Origin: an uncultured Clostridia bacterium | GTDB lineage: Bacteria > Bacillota > Clostridia > UMGS1810 | Assembly (NCBI GenBank): GCA_937959315.1 | Contig: CALGRC010000121.1 | Span: 1 to 18,469, forward strand | Direction of reading: 5' to 3' | DNA length: 18,469 nt | In this document: in pieces, positions 1 to 7,323 of the stretch | Layout of the letters: every line of letters begins with the position of its first letter | Numbering within the stretch: the first letter of the stretch is position 1 | The notes under the pieces: model-generated | Told to the model about the DNA's origin: nothing | Seen by the model: only the letters and a program-made list of their open reading frames with translations | The model's database searches: none | Program-made: the position numbers and the translations under genes

Positions 1-186
1 ATCCACAGCATCTTAAACAGTATATCATAGTTCTTGGAGAGGAACTCTAAAAACTACTACTTTATTATACGAGGAGGTAAACGAGTAAACTTGAAAAAAT
101 TTCGGAAAGCAAATCAAACCCGCCCCTTATGAGGAACTGCTGTGCCAGAAGTAATCTGCCCCTCCTAAATTGAGCATCACAAAGCG
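1..186. other. AT-rich flank with no convincing gene
   Basis: This stretch lies beyond the operon terminator and looks richer in A and T than the genes to its right. On the plus strand a frame is open at 31-129 (33 codons, rich in Lys, Asn and Arg, ending at TGA 130-132), with an in-frame TAG at 28-30 and further open codons back to position 1. A GAGGAGG at 71-77 is followed only by a TTG at 91, too far away to be a good ribosome site. It could be the decayed 3' end of a plus-strand gene converging on the operon, but I recognise no family. I see no tRNA, promoter or repeat here. Confidence 0.3.
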
Positions 187-227
187 AAAAATAAAAAGCC
201 TTGAAACCAGCGGGGTTTCAAGACTTT
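187..227 (-). terminator. Rho-independent terminator of the minus-strand operon
   Basis: Positions 200-208 pair perfectly with 214-222 (9 bp, 5-nt loop). After a single C/A mismatch (199 with 223) the stem continues with AAAG 195-198 against CTTT 224-227. Read on the minus strand the hairpin runs straight into a T tract (five T, one A, then T,T,T,T,T allowing for the break; 197-187). This is a textbook intrinsic terminator for transcription coming from the right. The stem overlaps the stop codon (218-220) and last codons of the activase gene, so the operon ends immediately after that gene. Confidence 0.9.
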
Positions 228-988
228 AGAAAGCTGTTATATGGATATTCCATTCCCAGCATAGAATATTTTGCGCCAGCCAACGCATTGTATGGTAATT
301 TTTCCCACGGGGTATCCCCAACAAGAGAAGCAATGGCTTCCAGGTTTTCTTCCGTATCGGTAATCCCGGGAATCAGCGGCGTCCGTACCCGGCAGCATTT
401 TCCGCTCTTTTGTAAAAAAGAAAAATTACGCAAGATCCATGCATTCCCCTGCCCGGTGTACCGCTTGTGCATGCCGGGGTCGGCAAGCTTAATATCGAAT
501 AAGATTTCGTCCATCTGCCCTACTGCCCGCAGGAATGTCTCAGGCGGTGCAAAGCCGCAGGTTTCCAGCGTCTTGTGAAAGGGGAGCCGCCGCGCGACGT
601 CAATCAAAAAATCCGCCTGCATCAACGGCTCCCCGCCGGAAAAGGTAACCCCACCGCCGTATGCGGCAAAAAAATCGGCATACCGGTACAGCCGCCTGGC
701 CAGTGCCGCTGCTTCCCATTCAGTTCCCACCTGCGAGATAAGGCCATGCGGGCAGGCGTACAAGCACCGCCCAAACGGCTGGCATTCCGGATGCGTACAG
801 GGCTTTTGGCATATACCGCAATGCCGGCACAGCTGCTGCTTAACCATCATCTGCGGCTGTATGGAAAGCCCTTCCGGATTATGACACCAAATACAGCGCA
901 GCGGGCAGCCCTTCAAAAATACCGTCACACGGGGCCCATCCCCATCGTGTATCGCCAGTTCCTTGATGTCAAATATCATCCCCTTCAT
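218..988 (-). CDS. Glycyl radical enzyme activating enzyme (radical SAM)
   Basis: 256 aa. It should install the glycyl radical on the partner enzyme encoded just upstream, using S-adenosylmethionine and a [4Fe-4S] cluster in the cytoplasm under anoxic conditions. The radical-SAM motif CxxxCxxC is at Cys28, Cys32 and Cys35 (GCPLRCIWCHNPEG), followed by a Cys-rich insert (Cys54, 57, 60, 64, 69, 75, 79) and the SAM-binding GGEP at 118-121 inside GGGVTFSGGEPL. The C-terminus (LPYNALAGAKYSMLG) is typical of this family. The insert is compact: PflA-type activases of about 245 aa lack it, while two-cluster activases run to about 300 aa with eight insert cysteines; here I count seven. The ATG overlaps the TGA of the upstream gene (ATGA), which implies translational coupling. 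The terminator stem overlaps its stop codon. The family is certain; which substrate system it serves is not. Confidence 0.95.
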   Translation of the reverse strand: MKGMIFDIKELAIHDGDGPRVTVFLKGCPLRCIWCHNPEGLSIQPQMMVKQQLCRHCGICQKPCTHPECQPFGRCLYACPHGLISQVGTEWEAAALARRLYRYADFFAAYGGGVTFSGGEPLMQADFLIDVARRLPFHKTLETCGFAPPETFLRAVGQMDEILFDIKLADPGMHKRYTGQGNAWILRNFSFLQKSGKCCRVRTPLIPGITDTEENLEAIASLVGDTPWEKLPYNALAGAKYSMLGMEYPYNSFLKS

Positions 989-2955
989 ACCTGATATTCC
1001 TGTCTTGCCATCACGTGGTCCTGATACGGCTTATCCAGTTCCACAAAATAGGCGCTCCAGCCCCAAATGCGCACCACCAACTGGCGGTGCCGTTCAGGAT
1101 GCCGCTGCGCGTCTTTCATCTGTTCCAAATCCACCGCATTAAGCTGCAGCTGATGCCCGCCGCTGTCAATAAAGTATTTCACCAGCTGGGCAACCTTTCG
1201 GATACTGTCCTCCCCCGCAAACATGCTGCCGGAAAATTCCATGGTCAGCGGCCCGCCATTGATGGTTTCGGTAAAATCCGGTTTGGTAAAGCTTTTAACG
1301 ACCGACAGCGGGCCGTCAATGGCTGCAAACAGGCTGGGCGAAAAATTGGTGCCAAACGGCTCCCCTTTGCGCCGCCCGTCCGGCGAAGCGCCAATTTCAT
1401 CGGCATGCCACAAATAATACATGGCGCTTCCAGTGCCCGCGCGGTAACAGCCGCCAAGGCAGTTGGTTTTTCCTTTCAGGCTCTCTGCAAACCATTGCAG
1501 CAGCAGCGGTGCAAACGCATCTGCCTCCTCATTGTCCTGCCCCATTTTGGGGGTATGGTACCGTAAAATTGCCGCCCATTCCGGCGCATCCTGGAAATCG
1601 CTGTCCACCAAACGGATCATCTGATCCGCAGTCAGCTTTTTTTCCTCAAACACATACTGCCGGATTGCCGTCAAACTGTCGCAGGCCGTGGCAATCCCCG
1701 TTCCATGGATACCAAAATTATGGTATTTTCCATAGCTTTTGAGCTTACCGCCCATCAGTAAATTCATGCCGGGCGCCGGAACAACATAGAGGCTTTGTAT
1801 GCCGGTGCACAACCGCTGCGCCTCGTTTTGCACTTCTTCCTTTACCGCTGATAAAAACTGATCAAACGTACTGCACTCTGGCAAAGCCTGATGAAGACAG
1901 AGATCGATGACCTTGGGGAAAGAAAGCGCAGCAATATTGGGTACATCTGCGCCAACCTTTGGGATGATAAACTCCCAGCAGGCGGCCACCGCATAGTCAA
2001 CCGCGTCCTCTTTTGCATATCCAAGCTTCATAAGCCCGGGTATGACCACATCGTCGTTACAATATTGCGGGAATCCCAATCCAGCTTTGGTGAGCCGGCT
2101 GCCCTTTTCATAAATCTCCAACGGCGTTTTTTTGCTGACGCGCAGATTGATTTTTGGATCAATCAGCTTTAATTCCCCACAGGCCTCCAAACAAAGCTCC
2201 GACAGCAGGTTAAACCCATCCTGCCCGTCCGCCGTCATACCACCCAAAACCATACTCTGCCCATTGTCGCCCTGCTGTACGCCGGGGTATAAATCGCTGT
2301 CCTTGTTAAACGACAAGAAAAAGTCTTCCAGAAGCTCCAATGCCGCCGCCCGGTCCAACTGTCCCGATTCCAAATCCTGCTGCAAATACGGCCACATATA
2401 CTGGTCAAACCGCCCGCACGTCACGTGATAATTTCCCTCCAGCCAAAGGGCAAAGTGCAAAATACGGAAGGATTGCAGCGCCTCGCGGAAGCTGGCGGCT
2501 CCGTATGCCGGGACCCGCTCCAGCACTGCTGCAATATCCGGCCTTCCCGCCTGCACAGCCGCCGCCCGGTACCGGCTAACCAACCCCAACAGCGCGTCAA
2601 TAAACCGGCGGCCGCTTTCATCCGCTGTTTCATACTGCGCCAAAAGGCCCTGCCGTATCACACGTTCATAATCCGGGGACAGATTGGAAGGGTAACCCAA
2701 CTCATGGACATAATGTGCCTGCTTAATATCATCCCACTCCGCCTCTGTAAAAACATCCGGCAAATGGGTGAGCGTCCGCACAAAGCAAATGTCCTCCCCG
2801 GGCAAAAATACAGGCGTCTCCTGCTGGCAGGCCTGTTCAAAACGCATAATCATCCGTTCTTCCGCCGGCAAACCAGACGGAATCTGTATATTGCTTTCCC
2901 GCCGGTATGCATGATGCTTTTTATCCAGAATATAACGCCGCAACTCTGTCTTCAT
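985..2955 (-). CDS. Glycyl radical enzyme, pyruvate formate-lyase superfamily, unknown substrate
   Basis: 656 aa cytoplasmic radical enzyme. The C-terminal glycyl-radical motif is present (RIWGWSAYF, 629-637, with Gly632 the radical site, 24 residues from the end). The active-site cysteine is Cys326 in AACWEF, giving a Cys-x-Glu pair (Cys326/Glu328). Other family landmarks are FPQYCNDD (295-302), LGGMTADGQDGFN (237-249) and ASPDGRRKGEPFG (523-535). Known dehydratases, C-N and C-S lyases and arylacetate decarboxylases of the superfamily carry Cys-x-Glu, whereas true pyruvate formate-lyase has adjacent Cys-Cys; an eliminase or lyase role is therefore more likely than PFL (inference). At 656 aa it is clearly shorter than the usual 780-850 aa. 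It starts at ATG 2955 behind a strong AAGGAGGG that begins within the stop codon of the GH36-like gene. Its gene overlaps the activase gene by 4 bp. The substrate cannot be named; context suggests something derived from a glycan. Confidence 0.93.
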   Translation of the reverse strand: MKTELRRYILDKKHHAYRRESNIQIPSGLPAEERMIMRFEQACQQETPVFLPGEDICFVRTLTHLPDVFTEAEWDDIKQAHYVHELGYPSNLSPDYERVIRQGLLAQYETADESGRRFIDALLGLVSRYRAAAVQAGRPDIAAVLERVPAYGAASFREALQSFRILHFALWLEGNYHVTCGRFDQYMWPYLQQDLESGQLDRAAALELLEDFFLSFNKDSDLYPGVQQGDNGQSMVLGGMTADGQDGFNLLSELCLEACGELKLIDPKINLRVSKKTPLEIYEKGSRLTKAGLGFPQYCNDDVVIPGLMKLGYAKEDAVDYAVAACWEFIIPKVGADVPNIAALSFPKVIDLCLHQALPECSTFDQFLSAVKEEVQNEAQRLCTGIQSLYVVPAPGMNLLMGGKLKSYGKYHNFGIHGTGIATACDSLTAIRQYVFEEKKLTADQMIRLVDSDFQDAPEWAAILRYHTPKMGQDNEEADAFAPLLLQWFAESLKGKTNCLGGCYRAGTGSAMYYLWHADEIGASPDGRRKGEPFGTNFSPSLFAAIDGPLSVVKSFTKPDFTETINGGPLTMEFSGSMFAGEDSIRKVAQLVKYFIDSGGHQLQLNAVDLEQMKDAQRHPERHRQLVVRIWGWSAYFVELDKPYQDHVMARQEYQV

Positions 2956-2961
2956 CCCAAT

Positions 2962-2970
2962 CCCTCCTTA
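2962..2970 (-). promoter_or_regulatory. Shine-Dalgarno fused to upstream stop codon (glycyl radical enzyme)
   Basis: On the minus strand the TAA stop of the GH36-like gene (2968-2970) is the beginning of TAAGGAGGG. The SD core ends 6 nt before the ATG at 2955. This fixes the start of the glycyl radical enzyme and suggests that ribosomes finishing the GH36-like gene can reinitiate here. Confidence 0.85.
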
Positions 2971-4899
2971 TGTGACAATATGCATCTGGCCATCGCGCAC
3001 AACTGCATAGGGGCCATCCTCTTCCAGTTGAACGCCGGCAGGACCCCATCCCTTTACCGTACCAACGGAAATATATTTATCAATCCGGCCCAGCACGCCG
3101 CTGCCATCCTTGAGCGGTAAAATATTATACAGCCGGAAATCATCGCGGTTTTGCAGCATAATATCCAGTTTGTCATCATAGTCCACTACCCAAAACTGGC
3201 CGGAAAAATATTCATACACCGCAAATTGTTCCCCTGCCAGCCCCGGAATATCAGACGGCGACACCGTGCCGCAAACCGGCGACTGCCCGTCTCCCAGATG
3301 GAACGCGGCTAGCACGCCCCCCTGTCTGCACACCGTCTGCAATTTAAAAATCCGGCCGTTGTTCGTCGGATCGGACACCAGGCAGTCGCAGGACGGCATC
3401 GCGGGACGGTCACAGCGGATAATCCGGCCATCCCGATACATGAGCGGATCCAAAACCGATTTTTTGGTCCGCCCAATCTGATCACTGATGTAGACAGGCC
3501 CGCCGCTCATGGCCCGCAGTACGCTGTTTTTCACCGCTTGGGAGTCATCCGTCCACCACATATCCCAATCACACCACAGAAACTGCCCCTGCACCATGGA
3601 ATTATAGGCACACTGCAATACATGCTGCGTAAACCATGCCCGGTTTTCCGGCTGGAAATCATCGCTGCACCGGCATATGGCGGAATACGGACGGTTCCAC
3701 ATGTTTTCGCCTGCCATGCCCATGCAGTTAATCAGCCGTCCGTCAAAATGCGCCCGCACCGAATCCTCTATCGCCCGGTGCTGGTCGCGCGCCAGCCTGC
3801 CGATGGATTCCCGACCCTTGTAAAACCCCTTCAGAAAGCTCTGCGCGTCTATTTTCACAAAATCGGCGCCGCACTGTTCCAGATATGTATGGAACACATC
3901 ATAATACGCAAACGCTTTGCCGTATTCCCAGCTGTGAACCAGCCGACCGTCGCCGGTTTTTATCAGCAGTTCTGAATATTTCCGTGCAATTTCCCCCTCT
4001 GGATCTATGCCGCGCCAATACCCAGTTGTGGGATGCCACATGCCAATATGCGGGATGGTTTGTTTCATTTCACTGATACAATGCCCCAGTCCCTGCGGGA
4101 ACCGGTCGCTGTCTGCCTGAAAATCATACAGCATGCTTTTATGCATTCCCAAAAACATCTCTGGCCCGCGTTTGTCCTGTAACTCTTTTAGCTGGCGCGA
4201 TTCCGCCCACATGTCATCGATGATCGCCCACTTTACCGGGATGCCCTTTTGGGCAAACTCGCTGCATTTTTCCAGTAGGCCGTCCTCGTTTACCCGTATC
4301 TGCATAGCGTCCCAGCTGCACCATCCCAAATATGCAAACAGTTCCGGGTATTCCCGCTGCCCCCGCAGCCGGGTGCTGCCGCCAAGCAAAGAGACCGCAT
4401 AGGCCGCCAGGCGCTCCAACAGTGAAAACGGGTCCGGCCCCTCCGCCCACACAAAAGCCAATGCCTGGCAGGTATTTTTCCCGTATACCCAGCTGTATAC
4501 TTCTGCCAGCAGCGCCCGTTTCCCGCCACGCAGAGTACACTTGTAATCCTCCGAAACAACTGGCAGAATGACGCCGAACGTGCCGTCTGCCTTTTGATAG
4601 AGCAGCGCTTGCGTTTCCGGCGGAACTTCCTCCGGCGCCTTGCAAAAATAGGGCTTGCACCAGTATTCTAAATGCCGGTAATTTGCCATGATACCATAAA
4701 GCTCCCCCAGCCCGGTGATTTCAATCTGCGCAGCGCAGTCCATGTCCAGATAGACAAAATCCCCATAGGGGAATGCTTCTTCCGGCAAAACAACATCCGC
4801 ATATACCGCATGCAGCCCATCCTGCTCTTTTTGCAATAGCTTTGCATAAGCACCAGTTGAAGTCCCATCCTGCAATTTAGCTGTGATATGAAATTCCAT
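2968..4899 (-). CDS. GH36-type glycosidase, raffinose synthase / Sip1 (alpha-galactosidase-like) family
   Basis: 643 aa from the ATG at 4899. An upstream in-frame ATG at 4938 is rejected because it would overlap the kinase gene, whereas AGGAGGAGG (4907-4915) sits 7 nt before ATG 4899. Family landmarks are LGWCSWDAM (191-199), KWAIIDDMW (223-231), the strand with the probable nucleophile FVKIDAQS (Asp351), the probable acid/base region RCSDDF (Asp413/Asp414) and SGGPVYISDQIG (465-476). In this family such enzymes hydrolyse or transfer alpha-galactosyl residues. There is no signal peptide, so it should act in the cytoplasm on imported oligosaccharides. It lies between the sensor kinase (31-bp gap) and the glycyl radical enzyme (12-bp gap). 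The fold and clan are well supported; the exact linkage, and whether it hydrolyses or transfers, cannot be read from the sequence. Confidence 0.88.
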   Translation of the reverse strand: MEFHITAKLQDGTSTGAYAKLLQKEQDGLHAVYADVVLPEEAFPYGDFVYLDMDCAAQIEITGLGELYGIMANYRHLEYWCKPYFCKAPEEVPPETQALLYQKADGTFGVILPVVSEDYKCTLRGGKRALLAEVYSWVYGKNTCQALAFVWAEGPDPFSLLERLAAYAVSLLGGSTRLRGQREYPELFAYLGWCSWDAMQIRVNEDGLLEKCSEFAQKGIPVKWAIIDDMWAESRQLKELQDKRGPEMFLGMHKSMLYDFQADSDRFPQGLGHCISEMKQTIPHIGMWHPTTGYWRGIDPEGEIARKYSELLIKTGDGRLVHSWEYGKAFAYYDVFHTYLEQCGADFVKIDAQSFLKGFYKGRESIGRLARDQHRAIEDSVRAHFDGRLINCMGMAGENMWNRPYSAICRCSDDFQPENRAWFTQHVLQCAYNSMVQGQFLWCDWDMWWTDDSQAVKNSVLRAMSGGPVYISDQIGRTKKSVLDPLMYRDGRIIRCDRPAMPSCDCLVSDPTNNGRIFKLQTVCRQGGVLAAFHLGDGQSPVCGTVSPSDIPGLAGEQFAVYEYFSGQFWVVDYDDKLDIMLQNRDDFRLYNILPLKDGSGVLGRIDKYISVGTVKGWGPAGVQLEEDGPYAVVRDGQMHIVT

Positions 4900-4906
4900 A
4901 CCCCAT

Positions 4907-4915
4907 CCTCCTCCT
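4907..4915 (-). promoter_or_regulatory. Shine-Dalgarno that decides the GH36-like start
   Basis: AGGAGGAGG on the minus strand, 7 nt upstream of ATG 4899. It is inside the reading frame that would be used from the alternative ATG at 4938, which argues that the first 13 codons of the longer frame are not translated. Confidence 0.85.
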
Positions 4916-4930
4916 GCTCTCAGGTATCCT

Positions 4931-6694
4931 TCAGCCATCCCTCAGTATAGGGAGGGATACCTGTACCGTCGTACCGCGGCCGGGTACGCTGTCAATGGAA
5001 ACGCCATACGGCACACCAAAGGTCAAACGCACCCGCTGGCAGACATTGGCCAGCCCGATGTGCCGCCCTTCCATAATATCGCTGCTGTTCATCTTTTGCC
5101 GGATGGATTCCAGTTCCGCCGCCGCAATCCCTTTCCCGTTGTCCGCAACCTCCAGCAACAACTGCCCGTCTTTTTGATAAATGCGGATGGTGATTTGACA
5201 CAACGCCCCATCCTCCGGATCCTGGCTGTCAAACCCATGTTCGATGGCATTTTCCAAAATGGGCTGCAATACCAGCTTGAGCGTACGGCAATGCCTGGCC
5301 TCCGGCTGCACCTGCCACACAATGGTATGCATCCCGCCGTATTTGAGCTCCTGTATTTCCAGATATTTTTTGGCATGCGCAATTTCAAGATCCAATGGGA
5401 TGATATTGTCCCTGGTATCAAACGTGATGCGCAGCAATTCCCCCAGCCGGAGCACCAGCTGTACAGCTTCGTTATCCTCCCGTACCTCTGCTGCGATACA
5501 GGCGGCAATCGCCTGCAAGGTATTGAAAATAAAATGCGGCGCGATTTGCGTCTGCAGCGCTACATTGGTGGCCTTTTCCAACAATTTCCGCCGCTCGGCC
5601 AATTCCTGTTCCGCCAGCCTTTGCTTTTGAAACAAATTGAGGATGTTTTCTGAAATAAAAGAGATTTCGTTGGCTTGACGCAACCCTGCTTCCGGCTTTG
5701 CCGGATAAAACAGGCTGCTGACATTGGCAATGGAACGGTAAAGCCGCAGCGTTACAAAAAAAGACAATATGCCGGCCATGAACAGGATAATTAAGCTTGC
5801 CCCCACAAAAAACGCCCGCAGCTCAGCCATGGTCTGCTCCAGTGCTGGCGGGAGCTCCGCCCGCATGGTATACACCAAATCGTCATAAATAGAAAGCGAA
5901 GCGACAACCGCACCTGAACCGTCTGCCTTTGAAAAATTACCGCCCAGCTCCTGCAGCCTGTTATACGACAATCCCTCTGGATAAAAGGCCTCCAGCTTTT
6001 TCCCAATCAATGCCGCTTCAGAAGAAAACAGGATGGTATCGTTTTTATCTGAAATAGCAAGCTGTTTGACATATTCGCCGCTTTGGACGCTTTCCCATAT
6101 CCAGTTGGCGTCAATCTGGACTGTCAAAAGCCCATCTCCCTGCAAATACCGGCAAATAAAAATATCCTGGTTATTCCCGGCCGGAAGTACAAAATAGCGC
6201 TCCCCAGTCTGGCGGTAATGCTGCATCCATGGCGTCTGCTCAAAATTATGCAGACTGCCGCCTGTTACATTGGACAGCACAAACCCACTGCGGAAGGAAC
6301 ACAGCCATACGCCCCGCACACAATCGCTGTAGCTGACAAGCTCTGTCAAATTATTGATAATCGGCAAGATTTTTGACCGATACTCTTCCCCGTTCAAATA
6401 TGGCTGGGAAGTGTGCAGGAATACCTGGGCATAGCTGCTGACAGACACATGCGTATAATATCGATATGCCTCGTTTAATGCCCCATCCATGGTGGCGCCG
6501 GCTGTTGTCAAAAGTTCGCGTGAAAATGCCGCCATATTTTCCTGTAAGCTTTTCTGATAAGAGGTATACAACACCAAACTGTAAAGGATGATAATGAGCA
6601 GTGTCGCGCCGCTGAACATTTTTAAATAGGAAAAAAATACACTGTGCATACGGTATTTTTTAACCAACGACCACACCCGTTTCATCCTATTCAT
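4931..6694 (-). CDS. Sensor histidine kinase, YesM-like (His_kinase/LytS type)
   Basis: 587 aa membrane kinase. A first membrane helix lies at about 27-45, an extracytoplasmic sensing region at about 46-293 and a second helix at about 294-316, followed by a linker and coiled segment (about 340-378). The phospho-acceptor is His387 in the motif QIAPHFIFNTLQA that marks the YesM class. The ATPase part shows the N box (Asn482 in ENAIEHGF), the G1 box DNGKGI (518-523) and late motifs HIGLANVCQR and VPGRGTTV. YesM-type kinases usually pair with a receiver-AraC regulator such as the adjacent one and control carbohydrate uptake or degradation genes. The ATG overlaps the stop of the regulator frame (ATGA). 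The ligand is unknown; a sugar or oligosaccharide is plausible from context. Confidence 0.93.
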   Translation of the reverse strand: MNRMKRVWSLVKKYRMHSVFFSYLKMFSGATLLIIILYSLVLYTSYQKSLQENMAAFSRELLTTAGATMDGALNEAYRYYTHVSVSSYAQVFLHTSQPYLNGEEYRSKILPIINNLTELVSYSDCVRGVWLCSFRSGFVLSNVTGGSLHNFEQTPWMQHYRQTGERYFVLPAGNNQDIFICRYLQGDGLLTVQIDANWIWESVQSGEYVKQLAISDKNDTILFSSEAALIGKKLEAFYPEGLSYNRLQELGGNFSKADGSGAVVASLSIYDDLVYTMRAELPPALEQTMAELRAFFVGASLIILFMAGILSFFVTLRLYRSIANVSSLFYPAKPEAGLRQANEISFISENILNLFQKQRLAEQELAERRKLLEKATNVALQTQIAPHFIFNTLQAIAACIAAEVREDNEAVQLVLRLGELLRITFDTRDNIIPLDLEIAHAKKYLEIQELKYGGMHTIVWQVQPEARHCRTLKLVLQPILENAIEHGFDSQDPEDGALCQITIRIYQKDGQLLLEVADNGKGIAAAELESIRQKMNSSDIMEGRHIGLANVCQRVRLTFGVPYGVSIDSVPGRGTTVQVSLPILRDG

Positions 6695-7308
6695 TTTTGT
6701 TCGCCCCCCTTGCCGTGTGCGGCACGGTATTCCCCAGGCGCATAGCCAAACGAAGCTTTGAAAATTCGATGAAACGTAGAATAATTGGCATATCCAACCC
6801 TTGTGGCAATATCCGAAATCTTCACATTGCTGTCTACCAGCAATTCCCGCGCCTTTTCCATCCGGACAGCAATCATATAATCCACAAATTTTTCATGTGT
6901 GATATTTTTAAACAACCTACTGAAGTAATAGACACTCAGTCCCACATAATCGGCAACTTCTTCCTGGCAGATATCCTTCCAGTAGTTTTCCCTGATGTAT
7001 TGTTCTGCCTGCTCAATGGGGCTGAGCGTCTGCTCTGCGATTCCCACCGCAGGCAGCGCTCCTTCCCCCAATTGCTGGCGGTATGCCTGACGCAATGCGG
7101 CAACCGAAACAACCGGCTCTCCAACCCTTATCCGTGCCTCGGCCCTTAAAATCGTTTTGATATCCAAAACGCAGCGGGACAGCGTATCCTGCACATAAGC
7201 TTTTAAAGCTGCAACCTCTGCTATCTGAGAAGCCGCCAATACGACAAACTGGTTTTCCGCAATATGCAGCACACTGTAATACACCCCGCTGTCCATACGC
7301 GGCACCAT
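6691..7308 (-). CDS. AraC-type DNA-binding half of a YesN-like response regulator
   Basis: 205 aa as an open frame from ATG 7308. Residues about 97-197 form an AraC/XylS helix-turn-helix pair (YVGLSVYYFSRLFK; then ISDIATRVGYANYSTFHRIFK and FGYAPGEYR). The first 60-90 residues match the middle region usual in YesN proteins (GEPVVSVAALRQAYRQQ). No receiver domain is present in this frame. It is in the same reading frame as the receiver half upstream, separated by a TAA (7324-7326) and five codons (7309-7323), so it is probably the 3' part of one gene, and ATG 7308 may be merely an internal methionine: I see no strong ribosome site before it. It would bind operon promoter DNA. If really separate, it would lack phosphorylation control. 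Confidence 0.85.
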   Translation of the reverse strand: MVPRMDSGVYYSVLHIAENQFVVLAASQIAEVAALKAYVQDTLSRCVLDIKTILRAEARIRVGEPVVSVAALRQAYRQQLGEGALPAVGIAEQTLSPIEQAEQYIRENYWKDICQEEVADYVGLSVYYFSRLFKNITHEKFVDYMIAVRMEKARELLVDSNVKISDIATRVGYANYSTFHRIFKASFGYAPGEYRAAHGKGGEQK

Positions 7309-7323
7309 ATGGCAGAGAGAGTC

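Noticed and set aside
985..2955. Calling the radical enzyme pyruvate formate-lyase (pflB)
   Set aside because: It lacks the Cys-Cys pair of true formate-lyases, having Ala-Cys-x-Glu instead, and it is about 100 residues shorter; only the superfamily name is safe.
2425..3120. Long plus-strand open frame (about 230 codons) across the glycyl radical / GH36 junction
   Set aside because: It is antisense to two strongly supported genes, has no recognisable domain, and its composition (rich in Arg, Pro, Gln, His) is that of a shadow frame in GC-rich coding DNA.
4900..4938. Longer N-terminus (13 extra residues) of the GH36-like protein from ATG 4938
   Set aside because: The strong AGGAGGAGG lies inside that extension, directly before ATG 4899; the longer form would overlap the kinase gene and add a Gly-rich tail translated from the SD itself.
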